Of a stretch of 64,000 nt of DNA, positions 1-47,129 are shown piece after piece. Source of the stretch: Cololabis saira. Its lineage: Eukaryota; Chordata; Actinopteri; Beloniformes; Belonidae. Under the pieces are notes generated by a model. That model was not told where the DNA came from, searched no databases, and saw only the letters and a list, made by a program, of their open reading frames with translations. The position numbers were made by a program, and so were the translations under genes. Every line of letters starts with the position of its first letter. Position 1 is the first letter of the stretch. The DNA lies in contig NC_084607.1 in assembly GCF_033807715.1 (NCBI RefSeq), forward strand, positions 12,874,941 through 12,938,940, read 5' to 3'.

Positions 1-363
1 TTACAAAGTTTCTTCAGTTCACTGACAGTTGTAGGCATTACTAAGCTCTCTTAAGATAAAATCTAACCACAGCATTTCAGCCGGTTTTACATATGGGCTT
101 TAAACTTGATTCTTTTTTCAGCTATTCTGTTGCAGACTTGCTGATATGCCCATATGAACCAATTTTTTCCAAGCTTTTGTATATAGAGGACTAAATTACG
201 GCAAGACACAGATCCTGTGGCTTCACGTGTCCTGATATGTTAGATTTAACATTTTTAAAAGATTTTTTGTGCTTTTTTGCATGTATGCATGGGTGGAAAA
301 CAGGGACTCCAGCTATTTTCACGGGTTATCGTCAATAAACATAGTGCAACAATTTCTGGTTAC
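1..363 (-). other. notch3: notch3 intron 30, partial
   Basis: Intron sequence after the donor of exon 30. It is AT-rich and no coding sequence or repeat was seen. The next exon (rest of the ankyrin repeats) is expected left of base 1. Confidence 0.8.
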
Positions 364-27446
<27,083 letters not shown>

Positions 27447-27804
27447 TTCTGTGGAAAAGTTTCCTGCGTTTTGAGCAGAGTTTTAGCAGATATACATCCT
27501 TTTTTAAGTTCACCAAAAAAGTATTTCCAAAATCGGTTGGGATTTTTTTTGTCTTTTTGTCTCTCTTTTTTTTTTTTGTCTTTTTCTCTTTTCAATGAAA
27601 AGTCAGCCCGGAAAGAGCAGCGTAAAGTCCCAGTCCCAGTATTATCCTCAGCAGCGCGAGCTGGGCTGCTGTGATTCTCCTCGCACCTCCTAAAACTTTT
27701 GAAAAAGTTTTCCTTGAGTCCCGTCCCGGTGCCTCGTAACACTCCGCCTCCTGCTCCCCCACGCCACCCATTCCCACCCTCTCTCTCTCCCTCTCTCTCT
27801 GTTG
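27447..27804 (-). promoter_or_regulatory. notch3: notch3 5' leader and proximal upstream region
   Basis: Sequence just before the notch3 start codon. It has T-rich and C-rich tracts on the plus strand and no obvious TATA box at a sensible distance. The GC content is higher than in the flanking intergenic DNA. The transcription start cannot be placed from sequence alone, so the division between leader and promoter is not defined. Confidence 0.5.
27771..27777 (-). promoter_or_regulatory. RBPJ (CSL)-type site upstream of notch3
   Basis: GTGGGAA on the minus strand, 325 bp before the notch3 ATG. It matches the known core for RBPJ, the DNA partner of the Notch intracellular domain, so feedback control is possible. 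A 7-bp match can occur by chance. Confidence 0.3.
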
Positions 27805-27821
27805 CACACACACACGCACAC

Positions 27822-27858
<37 letters not shown>

Positions 27859-27889
27859 CGCACACACACACACACATGCGCACACACAA
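27805..27889. repeat. (CA)n-rich microsatellite
   Basis: CA repeats interrupted by CG and TG units, about 85 bp, roughly 360-440 bp upstream of the notch3 start codon. Alternating purine-pyrimidine sequence of this kind can adopt Z-form DNA. Confidence 0.9.
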
Positions 27890-34484
<6,595 letters not shown>

Positions 34485-34880
34485 TAGTTAGTTAGTTAGT
34501 TAGTTTTATTTTGGTCCATTATTCAATGAAAACATGCACCACAGTAAAGCTGGATATATAAATAAATGAACCAAAAAAGGTGTAGACTGAAGCTGTAGCT
34601 TTTTATGATGCCTACCCTTTTTTACAATACATCACATCACAACAAATCAAAATAAACGGTATTAAAGAGATTAATTACAACAAGAGTATGTGATATAGAG
34701 GAGAAGCTGCTCTTGGTCATAGTTTATATTTATCAATGGCCCTAAGTTTAAACATTTTTTTGAATTTGCGGATAGAACTACACATTTTTAGCTCATCACA
34801 GAGACTATTCCAGAAGTTTACCCCTTTAACAGAAACACATCTACTTCTAAAGTTTGTCCTTACCTTTATTTTTTAAAACA
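34485..34880 (-). mobile_element. LINE reverse-transcriptase C-terminal fragment
   Basis: Reading the minus strand from about 34863, a frame gives FRSRCVSVKGVNFWNSLCDE followed by LKMCSSIRKFKKMFKLRAID and a stop near 34719. The pattern [V/I]SVxGVxxWNSLxxELK...FKKxFK is the typical C-terminal end of fish non-LTR reverse transcriptases. A 3' UTR follows, ending in a short (AACT)n run at 34485-34504. The 5' part is missing. Confidence 0.75.
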
Positions 34881-35773
34881 TACATACATACAAGTTCCCC
34901 TGAGTTCATACTGACTTTCTCTAGGTGAAAATTTTAGCTGTTTGACCTCACAGTTTATCATGTATGTGAGCTTTGGAGATGAGCAGCAGCAATTCGTGAA
35001 CATCTTGCATATATCATAGTAAAGCTGTCCTGTGAGATTGACTTCAACAGGGCAGCTTGCTTCGCCAGCCATGCAATCTCTCTCTGATCACAAAGTCCAC
35101 TCTGGAAGCCAGCGGAAACTTTTGTCCAAGCCAACTGAAGCAGTGTGAGATTACATGGTTATTCTCTCCACCATCCTCAGCTTCATCATACTAGATTGGT
35201 TGTGGAGCAGAACCAGAGCCAGTCAAAGATGCCATTGTACATGGACACGGCAGAGCAGCTGCTGGACTTAATTAAAATTGGCCCGTGATGCTCTGTGGTC
35301 ATCTGAAAGAGTGAAAGCAAGGATCAACTCAAGATAAGGGGTGAATTTGGGAAATGGCAGGCTTACTGGACACAGATTGGAAGGTCCATGCACATTCCTC
35401 CCTCACTCTCTGGCCGGCCTCGGGGCACACTTGAATGATAAGGAGGCCGGCACTGAAATACGACAGGGTGGGGCCGAAGTGAAGTGTTTGGGGTTGATAA
35501 GGCCTTAGTCGGTGTGTGCTTAAGGCTAACAATCAGGCTTCAAGAAGGAACTTCTTATTATTGTCCAGATGTTTGTAGTTTACTGCATCCTCATAGCACA
35601 CCAATCCATGAGCTCAGCTGTTAGAGGATCTAGCAGCACATTGTTGTCACAAACCATCTCCACCATTTACACCTGTAAAAAAAATGTATGTTTAGTAAAA
35701 TTGTTAAGTTTCATATATTGAGACAAGCGATTGGATATGTACCCGTATTTTTCTCTCATATAGGTCACCTTAG
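34881..35773. other. Intergenic, no gene seen
   Basis: About 0.9 kb between the LINE fragment and the palindromic element. Nothing recognised. Confidence 0.6.
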
Positions 35774-36294
35774 TACGACGGAGTATTAGGGCCAAACTAA
35801 GACAAAAAAAATTGGAAATTACGAGAATAAAGTCATAATAATATGAGAATAAAGTCGTAAAATTACGAGAATAAAGTCGTAATGTTGCGAGAATAAAGTC
35901 GTAATAGAATAAAGTCGTAATATTATGAGAATAAAGTCGTAATATTACGAGAATAAAGTCGTAAAATTACGAGAATAAAGTCGTAACATTACGAGAATAA
36001 AGTCGTAATATTATGAGAATATAATTTATGAGAACTCTAACAGGAAGAGCTTCTTCTCCCTGTGTTAAAATGAGGAATATTGAGCATCTTGTGAAGTTAT
36101 ATTTATATATTTATAATATATTACAACTTTATTCTCGTAATATTATGACTTTATTCTCGTAATTTTACGACTTTATTCTCGTAATATTATGACTTTATTC
36201 TCGTAATTTTACGACTTTATTCTCATTACATTATGACTTTATTCTCGTAATTTCCTTTTTTTGTTTTTTTGTTTGGCCCTAATACTCCGTCGTA
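35774..36294. mobile_element. 521-bp palindromic element with tandem AGAATAAAGTCGTAA units
   Basis: Perfect inverted ends TACGACGGAGTATTAGGGCC and its complement, flanked by a 6-bp duplication CCTTAG at 35768-35773 and 36295-36300. Each arm contains several copies of a unit close to ACGAGAATAAAGTCGTAAT, in opposite directions in the two arms. A unique centre (about 36020-36115) forms the loop. There is no ORF for a transposase. Superfamily is not clear from sequence alone. Confidence 0.85.
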
Positions 36295-39200
36295 CCTTAG
36301 CCAAGTGTATGCCAGAAATATTTGATGTGGCACGGAGTGGGTGGGGGCAGCGGCTGATAGTCGCAGACATTCCACACCACACCACTCAGGGGCAGAGGAG
36401 AGAAGAAGGCTCTCAGTAATTCCTCTTTTATTAAAACATATTGAAGAAAAACAACATGTTGGTCTATGGCATGAGGAAGAGAAAATCAGCATGACGGCTG
36501 CATCCAGCCTCCCCCTCCGCTATCTGGAAGCTTGTGGTGCTAAGCCTCCATGAATGTTTCATTTTTCCTCCCCTTTGTGCACTTCTTCTTTTTTCTTCAC
36601 TTTCTCTCATATTCCCTTTCCAGCTCCATCTTGAGTCATTCAAACAGCTGCCCGGCCAACGTAATCAGTCAGCTCCTTAGATTGTACTGACTCATCCATC
36701 CTCTCGCCCCCACTCCTACCAGGCTCTTGTTCTACCATCTCTTTCCCCTCTCTCATTGCTTTACTTTTTTATGTTCACAATCCCATTGCTCTTTGCTGCT
36801 TGTAAACCCGGTTAACTTCCTCCCATACTGTTCCTGCAACTTTAGGTAAAGGTTGTGTTCCTGGGTGGGTTCCCAGCTCTGCCCAGCTAATCTCATCTAA
36901 ATGGCCCCTACATCATTACTGAGGCCAACTTTATTGTCTGGGCAATTTTATAACTATGCCTCTGGATGCAGTGACCTCAGTGACCTGGTCACTGTCTCCC
37001 CAGCAACCAGTGGAGGAAGTGTGGTAATGCATCAGTGATGAGGTTTTTTTTCCTCCTTTTTACAGAAGGTGGTCTGAACTTTAGACATGTTACAAATAAG
37101 TTACGTGTTATTTCTCTTCTCTCTCTGTCCCTGCTGTTAAACAGTATTAATCTTCCAATATCTGTGGGCCGCAGATGTGCCCCCTGATGCGTCCAAGTTA
37201 CAATTTATAAACGAATACTGTGAAGACAGGAATGTAAATATACGACGGACTGGAAAGTCCAGCATCCTGTCAGAATTATGATTTAGGTGCAGCCATCTTC
37301 CCAGGACTCTACGGAAGAGTAAGGTGATCCAGAAAATCCATGCATTCCTGGGTCCTGTCGTCTTTTCCCGTAGCCTCTAATTTGAAAGCAGCTGTTATGC
37401 CCTATAACCCCCGTCCCCCACCCACCCCCACCCCAATCACTATTAAAGCTGGCTGAGGAGGGGGGGTGTGTGGGGAAAACTGATATGTCTTTACACTCTC
37501 CTGGGTTGTGTTAGTGACTCTCAACTGAACCATTAGGATGCAAAAGCAGATTACAGGATGGAGACTAGTCATTGCAACTGCAACAGTGAAAAGAGAAGAC
37601 ACTTTTATTGGGAAATACAATGCTTACACATTATTTCTTTTTTTTTTCTGTCAGCTGTAAACCAATATCTCCATGAATTTGATCATTTTATCATGATGGA
37701 CAAGATATTTAATAGGAAGTAATGGCATCTTATCAAATAGTGCAGGGTACACCTTGGTAGGGTCACCGGTCTTTTTTTATTATTCCAACTCAAATATCTG
37801 GAAATGTTTAAAGAAATGATTTGGTCCATAACCATATCTAAAAAGGAGAGACATGTAATCTGTGGTGAACAGCTATGTATGACACATTGCTCTGCTATTG
37901 TTCATTTTACAACAACTTGATCAAAATGTAGAAGTAGTCTCTGGACCGTTTTGCATTAACACAATCCCAAGGAGGACAGACTTCATCATTGATCGTGGAG
38001 AAAATAACTGTTTATATTTATCTGTGAAGGGTTATGAGGCCATCTCTAATCAATCTGGAAGCCCCCATTTATCACCGAGTCAAATTATTCACAAGTGAAA
38101 AACATTTAAGTCAGCTGCTTCATCTCAGAAACCTCAACGAAAGCTCATACTATATGTTATACTTGCATTCAATGCATAACATGAAAAAGGTCAGTGGTTT
38201 CTGACTTCTAATCAGGAAGGTTTGGACTGCTCCTAACTGTCTTTTCAAATCACTTACCCATTGTTATGGGCATAACTAAACCAACAAATGCTCAGAGAAG
38301 GTTGATTACATCAGGTGGTGGCACAGCTCCCAGCTATATTTGGGCTACACTTGTGGTTTTGCATTTTCAAAGTAAATGCCTCTACCGGATTGTTTGAACA
38401 GAAGCACACACGTGCTGCCCTGCATACAAAACCAGCTCTGAATGATTCTGATTCAAAAAGTCTTTAGAAGAAAGAAAAAGCAAAGAGTAATAATTGCACT
38501 TTGGACATTCCCTGGAGGCGTTTCACAGTGACATAACGTCCTTCTGACATAATGCATGATCCAACGAGAGTGGATAATTATGAGAAAGAACTATAATTTA
38601 AAAAAAGCCACCAAAAAAAAGGCAGAAAATTAAAGTCAGTGATTTCTTGCAAAACCTGTCATGTAAGATGTGGTGCTGTATCTGGAACGAGTGTGTGTTT
38701 AGGTGTGTTTATGAGCTCAGGTTCTCACACTGAGGCAAACATGCTGAGACACGAAGTCCCTGGAGGATCCCAGATGTGGTCCATACTCTGCTTTGTACTA
38801 ACCTCTAATTACACTATTGACTTCCTTATGGGATGTAATTACTGGGACTATGTCTGTGATTTGAACTAGTGGATTCCAATTGATTTATTTTGCTTGTCCT
38901 GGTCTCAAATCACATGTATGCACTCTCACAAATATCATCTATTTAGACATGTAGAAAAGGAGCAATCCTCCTTTGCTCCTATCTGTTTGACTGGTTATTT
39001 TTAGAATCATTTTGAACGTATGGGACATATATTTTTTCCTGTTTTGCAACTGGCTTTGGAGTTGGAGTTCTTAAGCATATGAGTGTGGCCATCTTGGGTG
39101 TTTTCTCGACTTGCACTCCCATGAAAGTGTTGTTTCGACAGCTTGTTCTAATTCCCCTGAATTTTGCAGAATAAACAGGGAGGAGGAAGCACTGAAGGTC

Positions 39201-42200
39201 CAAAGTGCTAGAGAAAGAGCAGCCTTAGGGGCAGAAGGACGAAAAGGGTCAGGGGAATCACAGTGGGCTTGAGGCATGGGAGTGAAGGGGTCACAGACAG
39301 GGAAGTTGTTAGCTCTCACGTGGGGAAATCTCTCCTTCACATAGGGCCTGCTTATTGTGACACACAAATTAATCTCCAGTTATAGCCAGATGGTTTAAAG
39401 ACCTTCTGAAACATGCATTTATTTCTTAGCTCAATTTCTGTTTGTAAAAAGAAAAATGCATAAAAAAAAAAAAATCAACTACTTGTTGCACACCGCAATT
39501 ATGCTCTGCAACTCCTGCGGTTTCTAAAATCAAGGCTACATGAATGAATGCAAAGCACTGTTTAAATAACGCTCACATTTGACACTCCATACAAAGACAT
39601 CAAAGGATGGCAAAAAAGTGGCAAATCCTAAAGAATCCTTTCATTTACTAGAAAAAAAACTGCGAGTCTTTCCTGCGACAGCACTAAAGGGGCCAGGGTG
39701 ACTAATGCCTGGATTTCCTTTGCAGCAGCACCAGCTCAAAAACACATTTTCCATCATGCCATGTCTTATCCAAGCAGGGCTGAGTGGATAGCTGAACTTA
39801 GTGAGTGATGGTGTACAACTGTTCAGGATGACGAGCCCAGAGCCCGGCTTTTGCGTTTACACAAGCACAGTTATGAGGCTAGACTGAAATCTTTGGACAG
39901 GTGCAGGTTTCATTGTTAAGAGGAACTGAATTTTGAGTTATGTGCATGTTTTGTCTCCTCTGCACACCCATGTGGCTAACGCACATGTCTGCTCCTGCTT
40001 TAACAAGGCTCAAACCTGTTTCATCCCTCTGTACCGATGAGGACCGTGGCCTAAAGACTGGCATGTTCAAAGCAACAAGAACTCCTAAAGTGGCAGCCAC
40101 TTTGGACATGCAATCTTCTTGATGATGGAAACACATGCTCTGTTTGGCTTAGCGGCTGGCTCTCTGGCTAAGTGACTCAGCCTGGCACGCTGCACTTTTC
40201 TAATATTTTCCAGTGTTCCGTCACGTTCATTTCTCTATGTCCTCCCTTGAACAGTCTTCTGCTTTCCAAGCCAGACATATTACAGCCAGTATCAGTAGCT
40301 CTGATGTTTCTGTGTGACCTCTAAGCTCGCTCATCTTAGATTTGCTGCACCACATGCAGATGGCGGGCTGTGTGTGCGCGCGCGTGTGTGTGTGTGCGCG
40401 TGTGTTTGTTTAGGCTGCTGGGTGAAGGGACTTTGTGTGGGAAAAACGGTTCTCTACAACTGGATCGATGAGGGAGAGATAAGAAAACTCAATGACCTTG
40501 GGTGGACAAGCATGAACATTCTTTCATCTGTGAGAACCTTTTTTCTTTTTCTGATTTCTGTAATTTCTGCTAAATATCGGGGACCGAAAGGAGCCCTGAC
40601 CCTCATGAAACCCTTGAAATAGACATTTAGGATCTAAGGAATCTGATTAGTTTCTATTTCCTGTTATGTAGATCCAGTTGTTGCAGTAAAGCACTGTTTA
40701 AGTTTTGATGGAGAGTAATTGGGATGCTCCTGTTTTATATATCAAAACAACTCTGTCAAGTAGAGGTCCAAAAATGTTGTCAAGCAAGCCTCTCTGCAGA
40801 ATGTGTACATGTGTTTGCTCAGAGTGAGTATAAAACAATGCAGTTTCACAAAAAAGGTTAAAAGTTGAACAATGACTGGATTCTTAAAACTCCTTTCTCA
40901 AAAAAACCCACCACATTCACCCCCCCGTGTGTTTTTTACACACTGTGGATGTGACCACAAGTGCTTTTAGGGAGGATAGATCAAGCAGTGTGAGATGTTG
41001 GTCAACTGATTTATATGCAAGAGTCCACAAAGTCAAGACGCCGTCGTACATAGCGTTTTCTACAGCCATGTCACTTTTTACTTTATTCTCACTTGCGGAT
41101 GGTTGGGTTTCAGTTGAATATACAATTAGATCGGAATATATGGCATCTCAAAATAGCCTAGGGTAGCATTTCAAGCTCAAAATTTATAACCATGGAATGC
41201 CAAACTACAGCTTCTCAGAGATACGGACAAATGTCCTGATCACACGATCCTTGTTGAAACCAATAAATAATAATGTGGATGGCAACGTTTGATGGTAGTC
41301 TTTTAGAAAATTTTAAAAGCCTTTTGGAGTTTTTTTTCTCAGTGTATGAAGTCAAATAGACTTTTAAAACTGAAAATGAACATTTGCAGTTTGTAATTGA
41401 GTCCTTTTTTTCCACTGTTAAAACCACAACCAGTCACACACCACAAGCATCCTGGAATTTTAGTGTCCTTGTATTTTTGGATCTTTCCCATCAAAACTGG
41501 TGTTACGCGTGGGAATCAAGGGCAGAGATAGGAGGATGTGAGAGCAAAAGATCTTTCTACTCTTAGAGGACAAACATGCAGGGAAAAGGGGTGAATATGC
41601 AGAAGACGCTGCAGTTTTTTTCTACTTTTACCCTCCTGTCATATCTCAAAATTGCAAATCCTCTCTTCTGGGCACGTGCCAACTTTTAGTGCAGTGATTT
41701 TCTGGGAATGCAAATGTTTATATAATGATAAGACAGAAACCTGTCCATGCGCGATCTTCCCACAAACAATAACAAGCCAATCATACTTAATACGCTCAAC
41801 TTTTAAAAACACCAACACACTTTCCCGCATGTTACCCGTTCTCCTGTCATGTTGATGCAAAGTTTTCCCCTGGGATCCTCAACTGTCTGAATCTCAGATG
41901 TCATCCCAGCACCAGGAATAGTTACTGTTGAAAAATGTCTCTGGGAACTGATTTTCAACCTTGGCTTGTCCCTTCTATCAGTATCAGTCCCCAGTAATGA
42001 GGGCCTTCTCTCTCTGTCCAAAAGCAAATATATATCACCTGGAACAGGCTCGGATTCCAGCGCTTGCACCATGGGAAAAACACAGAGCAGGGGCATTTGG
42101 ACATTGTTCTCAGAAAGCGTATTAAAAGAAAGAAAGAACCACTGGGAGTTGGAGTGGAGAGAAAATTATAAGCCAAGACACCACAGGCTGAAACAAATGA

Positions 42201-45200
42201 ACATGTCAATAGAAAGAAAAATAAATGATTTCTTCAATCCATTCATACACATGCTGAGCGACTTTAAGAAGTCACAATAAAAGCACATGCACAGTGAGTT
42301 TGTCAAACTCTGTTCTGTTTCTCCTTTGTGGTTTTTTTTCTTCTTCCAAAGAGGCCTTCTGTGTGGTCTGAGTGGCTCCCGTCTTCAAGGAGTGAACAGA
42401 TCTCTCAGACACTTCAGACTGCAGTCTCACACACGGCAACTGATGAGTGCAAAGAGGGAGAGGTCCAATAAACAGGGCCTGTTTGATCGGGCCGCAGCCC
42501 AGGAGCCTGCCAAGTTGTCTTTGTCTTAGAGAGGACGCCACAGCCGTCACGCAGACTGCTGTCTACCCGCCGCCCTCCGCTGTGGTGAGGAACATCATTC
42601 ATATGCTGCTGTGCCAGAGTCAGCAAGAGAGCAAATGACAACAAAAAGGGTTTAAAGAAGAAGAGAAGTACAGACAACAATTTGCATGTGTATTAGATCC
42701 TTATACAACCATATGTCAATGCCAGTGTCTGTGTTTGTTTCCATAACCCACTGTTCTATAAGCAGTTGCATCAGAGAAGGTTTTGCAACCTACATGTGAT
42801 TAGTTGTTGCACATAGTCCTTATGGAACCAAACGATTGACTAAGCCCAATGCTGCGTGGGAGACATTGAGTTTGTTTTGCCAAAGAGGAGAAGGCCAAAT
42901 CCAGCAAATTCAATATTGGATATAAGTGGAACCAGAATATTTTAACTATCATTCTCTTGGTAAGAATACATTAAAAAGGGGGAATTTTATTGCTTTTAAC
43001 TGAAAGGAGATATGAACTTGAAAGGCAAAAAAACAAAGCTGGCAGTGCTTGTTAGTTAAATGAAATCTGACATGATGTTCCTTTTCATTTTATTGGAGAG
43101 TAATAGTTTAGAGGGAATTATTAGTTCTAATTTTGTAATCTGAGGTTCTTGTTGTGGTTCTATGAAGCCAGGCCAAGAAGTTCCCCGCCTTTGAAACCTA
43201 ATGAACTAATTAAATTTCAGCTGTAAGCTTCTCTCTCACTTTGTATATACCCACTTTATATCTGTATCTATATCTACTGCATATCTATAGCTATAAAAAA
43301 TGCTTTTCTTCCTCCTGTTCCTCTTCAGACACGAGGAAACTCTAAACTGAGCCTTGGATCTGGTGTAAGCAGTGAGTCTATTTCCCACAGTTGAAGCCCA
43401 GGCAGTCACAGCTAGATATTTGACACTAATCACCCATTAAAAGTTTAATGCTGTCCAGGCTGGATAGAGCGACGCTGGCAGCTGCTGCTACAGTGTCCAA
43501 ATGAACGATTCTAGGAACCGAGAAAAACACTTCTCTTCAAGACGGGACAATTGAGCTTTCTTCCTTTTCCTGCTCCTAAGATGCACTGCCACGAAAGTAA
43601 TTAAGACTTTGTGCGGATAAGACTGTTTAAAAAAAATGTAATTCAAAGTCCACAGAGAAATAGGTGCTGGAGTTTGAGGTAATAATTAGAACAGAATCAG
43701 AGGAGTGTACGGTAACAGACGAACTAGCAAAATGGAATAAGTTGATCCTCTGAACTTGGTTCAGTTTCCCTTTCAGTTTTCTCCCTCTTTGTGCTTGATG
43801 TTATGCTCTCCTCTGCTTTGGTCACAGACAGGAGTTAGGTTTAACAGCATGCCAAACTCTGTGCTATTCCTTGCGCATCTGGAAGAGGGGATTAGCATGA
43901 AGCCAGTGGTTTTAGGGCAGTTTTAATGCATCACCTGTCAGGGCTCAGCTCGGACCCGTCTACTGGACCCGGCCTCAGCAGCTGTGGGCTTAATCTGAAC
44001 CTCCGCCAGGAACATTGCCCAAGACTTGGGCTGTCTCCTCCCGCTGGCTTCTCATCTGACAGCAACGCACAACAATGAAGATCCTCTGTGGGTGCTTTGA
44101 CCTCTGCAAGCCTGTAATCTCATGATATGGAATATGGCTGTGATGATCTAGTAAGCCCTGGAATGCAACTTGCACAAGAATTCACGATTTCAAAACAGTC
44201 TTGTGATGTTGCAGTTCACGGCTGCAAGTGATCAACCAACAAAATATTGGTCCAATTTTTTTTCCTAAGTTGTATCTATTGTGTTTTATTACGTGATCGT
44301 TTTTCATCTCTGTATTTGATTAAAAATGGAGGTTAATAAAAAAAAGAGTAAATAACTTGGGAACAAAACAAGCGCAGGTCTAACATGTTTATCTCAGTCA
44401 GTTCAAATTTGCCTTGTAACTCTCAAGTTAAACATCCACTCAAAACATAACAGTCCCCCCCCACCCCATACTCTCTAGAATGGAAAATCTTGTGGCCCCC
44501 TCCACCTCTCCCTCAGAACTCGGGTCTCTTGAGATTGGGAATATTAAAAAGGCTAATGTGACTGGAGGGCTCTGGGCCGTCTTTCTGGGGCTGCCTGCTT
44601 GTGAATGTCCATTTATAACCAGATTGGTCCAAATAAGCAGAGGAAGCAAGAGCTGCACTTTCCCACAGTACTGCGGGGGGACAACAGGACTTCTCCTTTA
44701 TAGTTCATGACTGCATGGAAACTACACTCCCACTAAGGCCCACAGAATGGGCGGACTGGTGGACCGTAGCAGCCCAGATAACACAACTTGACCAACACTG
44801 AATCTGATTAGCCAACTTGAAATCAGCCATGCGCACTGATAGCAGTCCTGGACCAAGTTATGCATCACCCTTGAAATGAAATTCCCACTAGTTATAAAAC
44901 GTTTGCTTTGGTGATGTATCATTTTTTTTCTGCAACTGCAAATGCAAATGCAAGTGCATTATTTGATTTTCAAACATAACTATTCATCATCGTGTTTGGT
45001 TTTATATTTATTTGTATTTAAAAAATGTAATCTATTGATTTTATGATTATTATCTTTAATTTTATGCGACTGGAATGCAAACTTTTATGCTTAATTTGTT
45101 GGGAAGGACACTGAGCATTTTATGATCCCTTGTTTTTTCCGATGCATCCTCATCCAGCAGCTCTTTGAAATCACAGTTCTGGTTCAGGTAATAAGATCTA

Positions 45201-46818
45201 GTACCCACCTGCAACCAGCGAGCTGTGCGAGGGTTTGCTCTCTAAAGCCTGTTTGACCTTCACGTCAGTACATTGTTTGTTCTCCAATCAACATGACTTC
45301 TCTTAGACTCCTCATCTGCATGTCAGAGTCTTTGAAGCCCCTTGTGTGCGTGTGTTTTCCTACTTTTTTTCTTTCTTTTTAACATTTTTTTGCAGCAGGT
45401 CCATCTTTGTGGATATCTGATTTCGTATGCTGCAGCTTGAGGCCTGTGGCTGGACTTGAACGTTTTCGTTCTGGTTTTAAAACTTTAGTAGTCATACACT
45501 GTGGAGGTTGTGACCTCTGAGCGCTCGTGAGTGACAGGAAGGAACCGAGTCTTTTATGTGGGTTTACTGTGAATTAGCACGCTGATTTGATGGTCTTTTT
45601 CATTGTGATGTGTAATGGCAAGGGCAGACTGCATTTGGGCCTGATACAGATGGCCAGACTGCATCTCTTCCCCTTTTTAAAAAGCCCTGCTCACCACAGA
45701 TATATTTCAGGAGTATTACTGTCAACAGTCACATCTGTCCACAATTTATTTTAGGTTGTATTTTGAGAATATGAATGATCCCAAACATGTTTCCTTGTTT
45801 TATGTTTCATGTTGATACTCTCTGTTTACATAATCACCATATTCTAATTGACTGATTACAACAGATACTGCAAATTAAGTGTTTCAACATTTTCAAAAAC
45901 TTTAGAATGGGTAAAAAGGCAAAGTATCTACTAGTAAGGTGAGCCTGCTGTCTCTAATCAGCTCTGAGGGCAGCTGTGCAGCGAAGGCTGGACAGTTACC
46001 ACCCAGCTGGCTCGGACTCTGGGAACCAATGAGAAAAGCTAAGATGCAGTTTGCATCATTACAGCCTCTGTTGCAAGCATACTCTTTTTTTACCCTCACT
46101 CTTTTCTCTGTTGCTTTCTCTTTTTCTTTCACGCACAGCAAGATCGCATCAAAAGTTTTTGACTTTTACCCCCTAGTTAAACTATCATCTGTGGTTCTGT
46201 TCCAGGCCTTCTTCCAGTATTTGCAGCGTCATGTGGTTCAAGATTCCCACATTACAGAGAACTGCATGTGATGTGGGCTGCATGTTCCGTTTCCTGCAGA
46301 TTAACTTTGCATGCCTCCCTCTTTACTGTGACAGAGTGAAAAAGTGTAATGTAAATAAGCATTCCTAACTTTCAACAAACCTATGGCCCCTGCAAACCAA
46401 GAACCCCACATGGTTGAAAGTGAGAGAATTCCACCAGGACATCTTAACTTTCCTCTTTCCCAGATCTCAAACTCGCCTTCCCACAGACGCCCCGGGCTCA
46501 ATGACTTTGACTTCCCACATTTAAGCGGGACTATAAAAAGCATCTTCAAATTGCAACCATCAGTTGTCTCCCCTCTCCTTCCCTCCTCCCACACACATGC
46601 ACTAACAGTCCTGATGAGGGTCCTATAGGCCGGGGAAATTCAATTCTCCAGTGAATAAATTAGTCGGATTTCCCATTTCACCAGTCAATCCCCCATTTAA
46701 CAGCCCAGTAACACTCTGAGAAAAGCCAGCAGTGTTGTTCTGTGGGATGCATACTGAATCGGAGACTCCACTGAGAAAACAAAGGAGGAAGCTGCTAGTT
46801 GACAGCACAAGGGAGGTA

Positions 46819-46821
<3 letters not shown>
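36295..46821. other. Intergenic, no gene seen
   Basis: 10.5 kb. Holds a short CG/GT alternating tract at 40374-40408. Open frames up to about 105 codons occur, including one on the minus strand at 41803-42096, but none shows domain-like conservation, splice-consistent neighbours or a credible promoter. Confidence 0.55.

Positions 46822-46875
<54 letters not shown>
46822..46875. repeat. (GT)n microsatellite
   Basis: About 27 GT units followed by a G-rich tail (GGGTGGGAGGGGAGGAGGGG). Confidence 0.95.
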
Positions 46876-46880
<5 letters not shown>

Positions 46881-47129
46881 AGGGGAGGAGGGGGGGGTCT
46901 TCCTTGTGGATATGTTAGCTTGACTCCTCCACAAAATGAGACCTGTAGTGAACCACTTCCTGTCAGTGTTTACAGAGTGGTAAGAGCTTTAAAGACAGCC
47001 CAGCACAGCAGGAAAGAGGAGGCATGGATTTATGTGCGGTTTGTGATATAAAAAGTGAACAGGCTTTAGTTGTGCAGCAACTTATCATACTTAAAGACAA
47101 TTAATGAATACTTTTTTTCTTTCTTTTTT

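Noticed and set aside
35805..36260. CRISPR-like array of about 19-bp repeats
   Set aside because: The units are nearly contiguous without unique spacers, occur in opposite directions in two arms and lie inside a transposon with inverted ends and target duplication; the genome is vertebrate.
41803..42096. Minus-strand 97-codon ORF of mixed composition
   Set aside because: No family resemblance or flanking gene signals; kept only as a note.
44440..44658. Minus-strand 72-codon ORF starting with a hydrophobic stretch (QLLLPLLIWTNLVI)
   Set aside because: The rest is low-information sequence, and the frame ends in a C-rich/G-rich simple stretch; not enough for a gene call.
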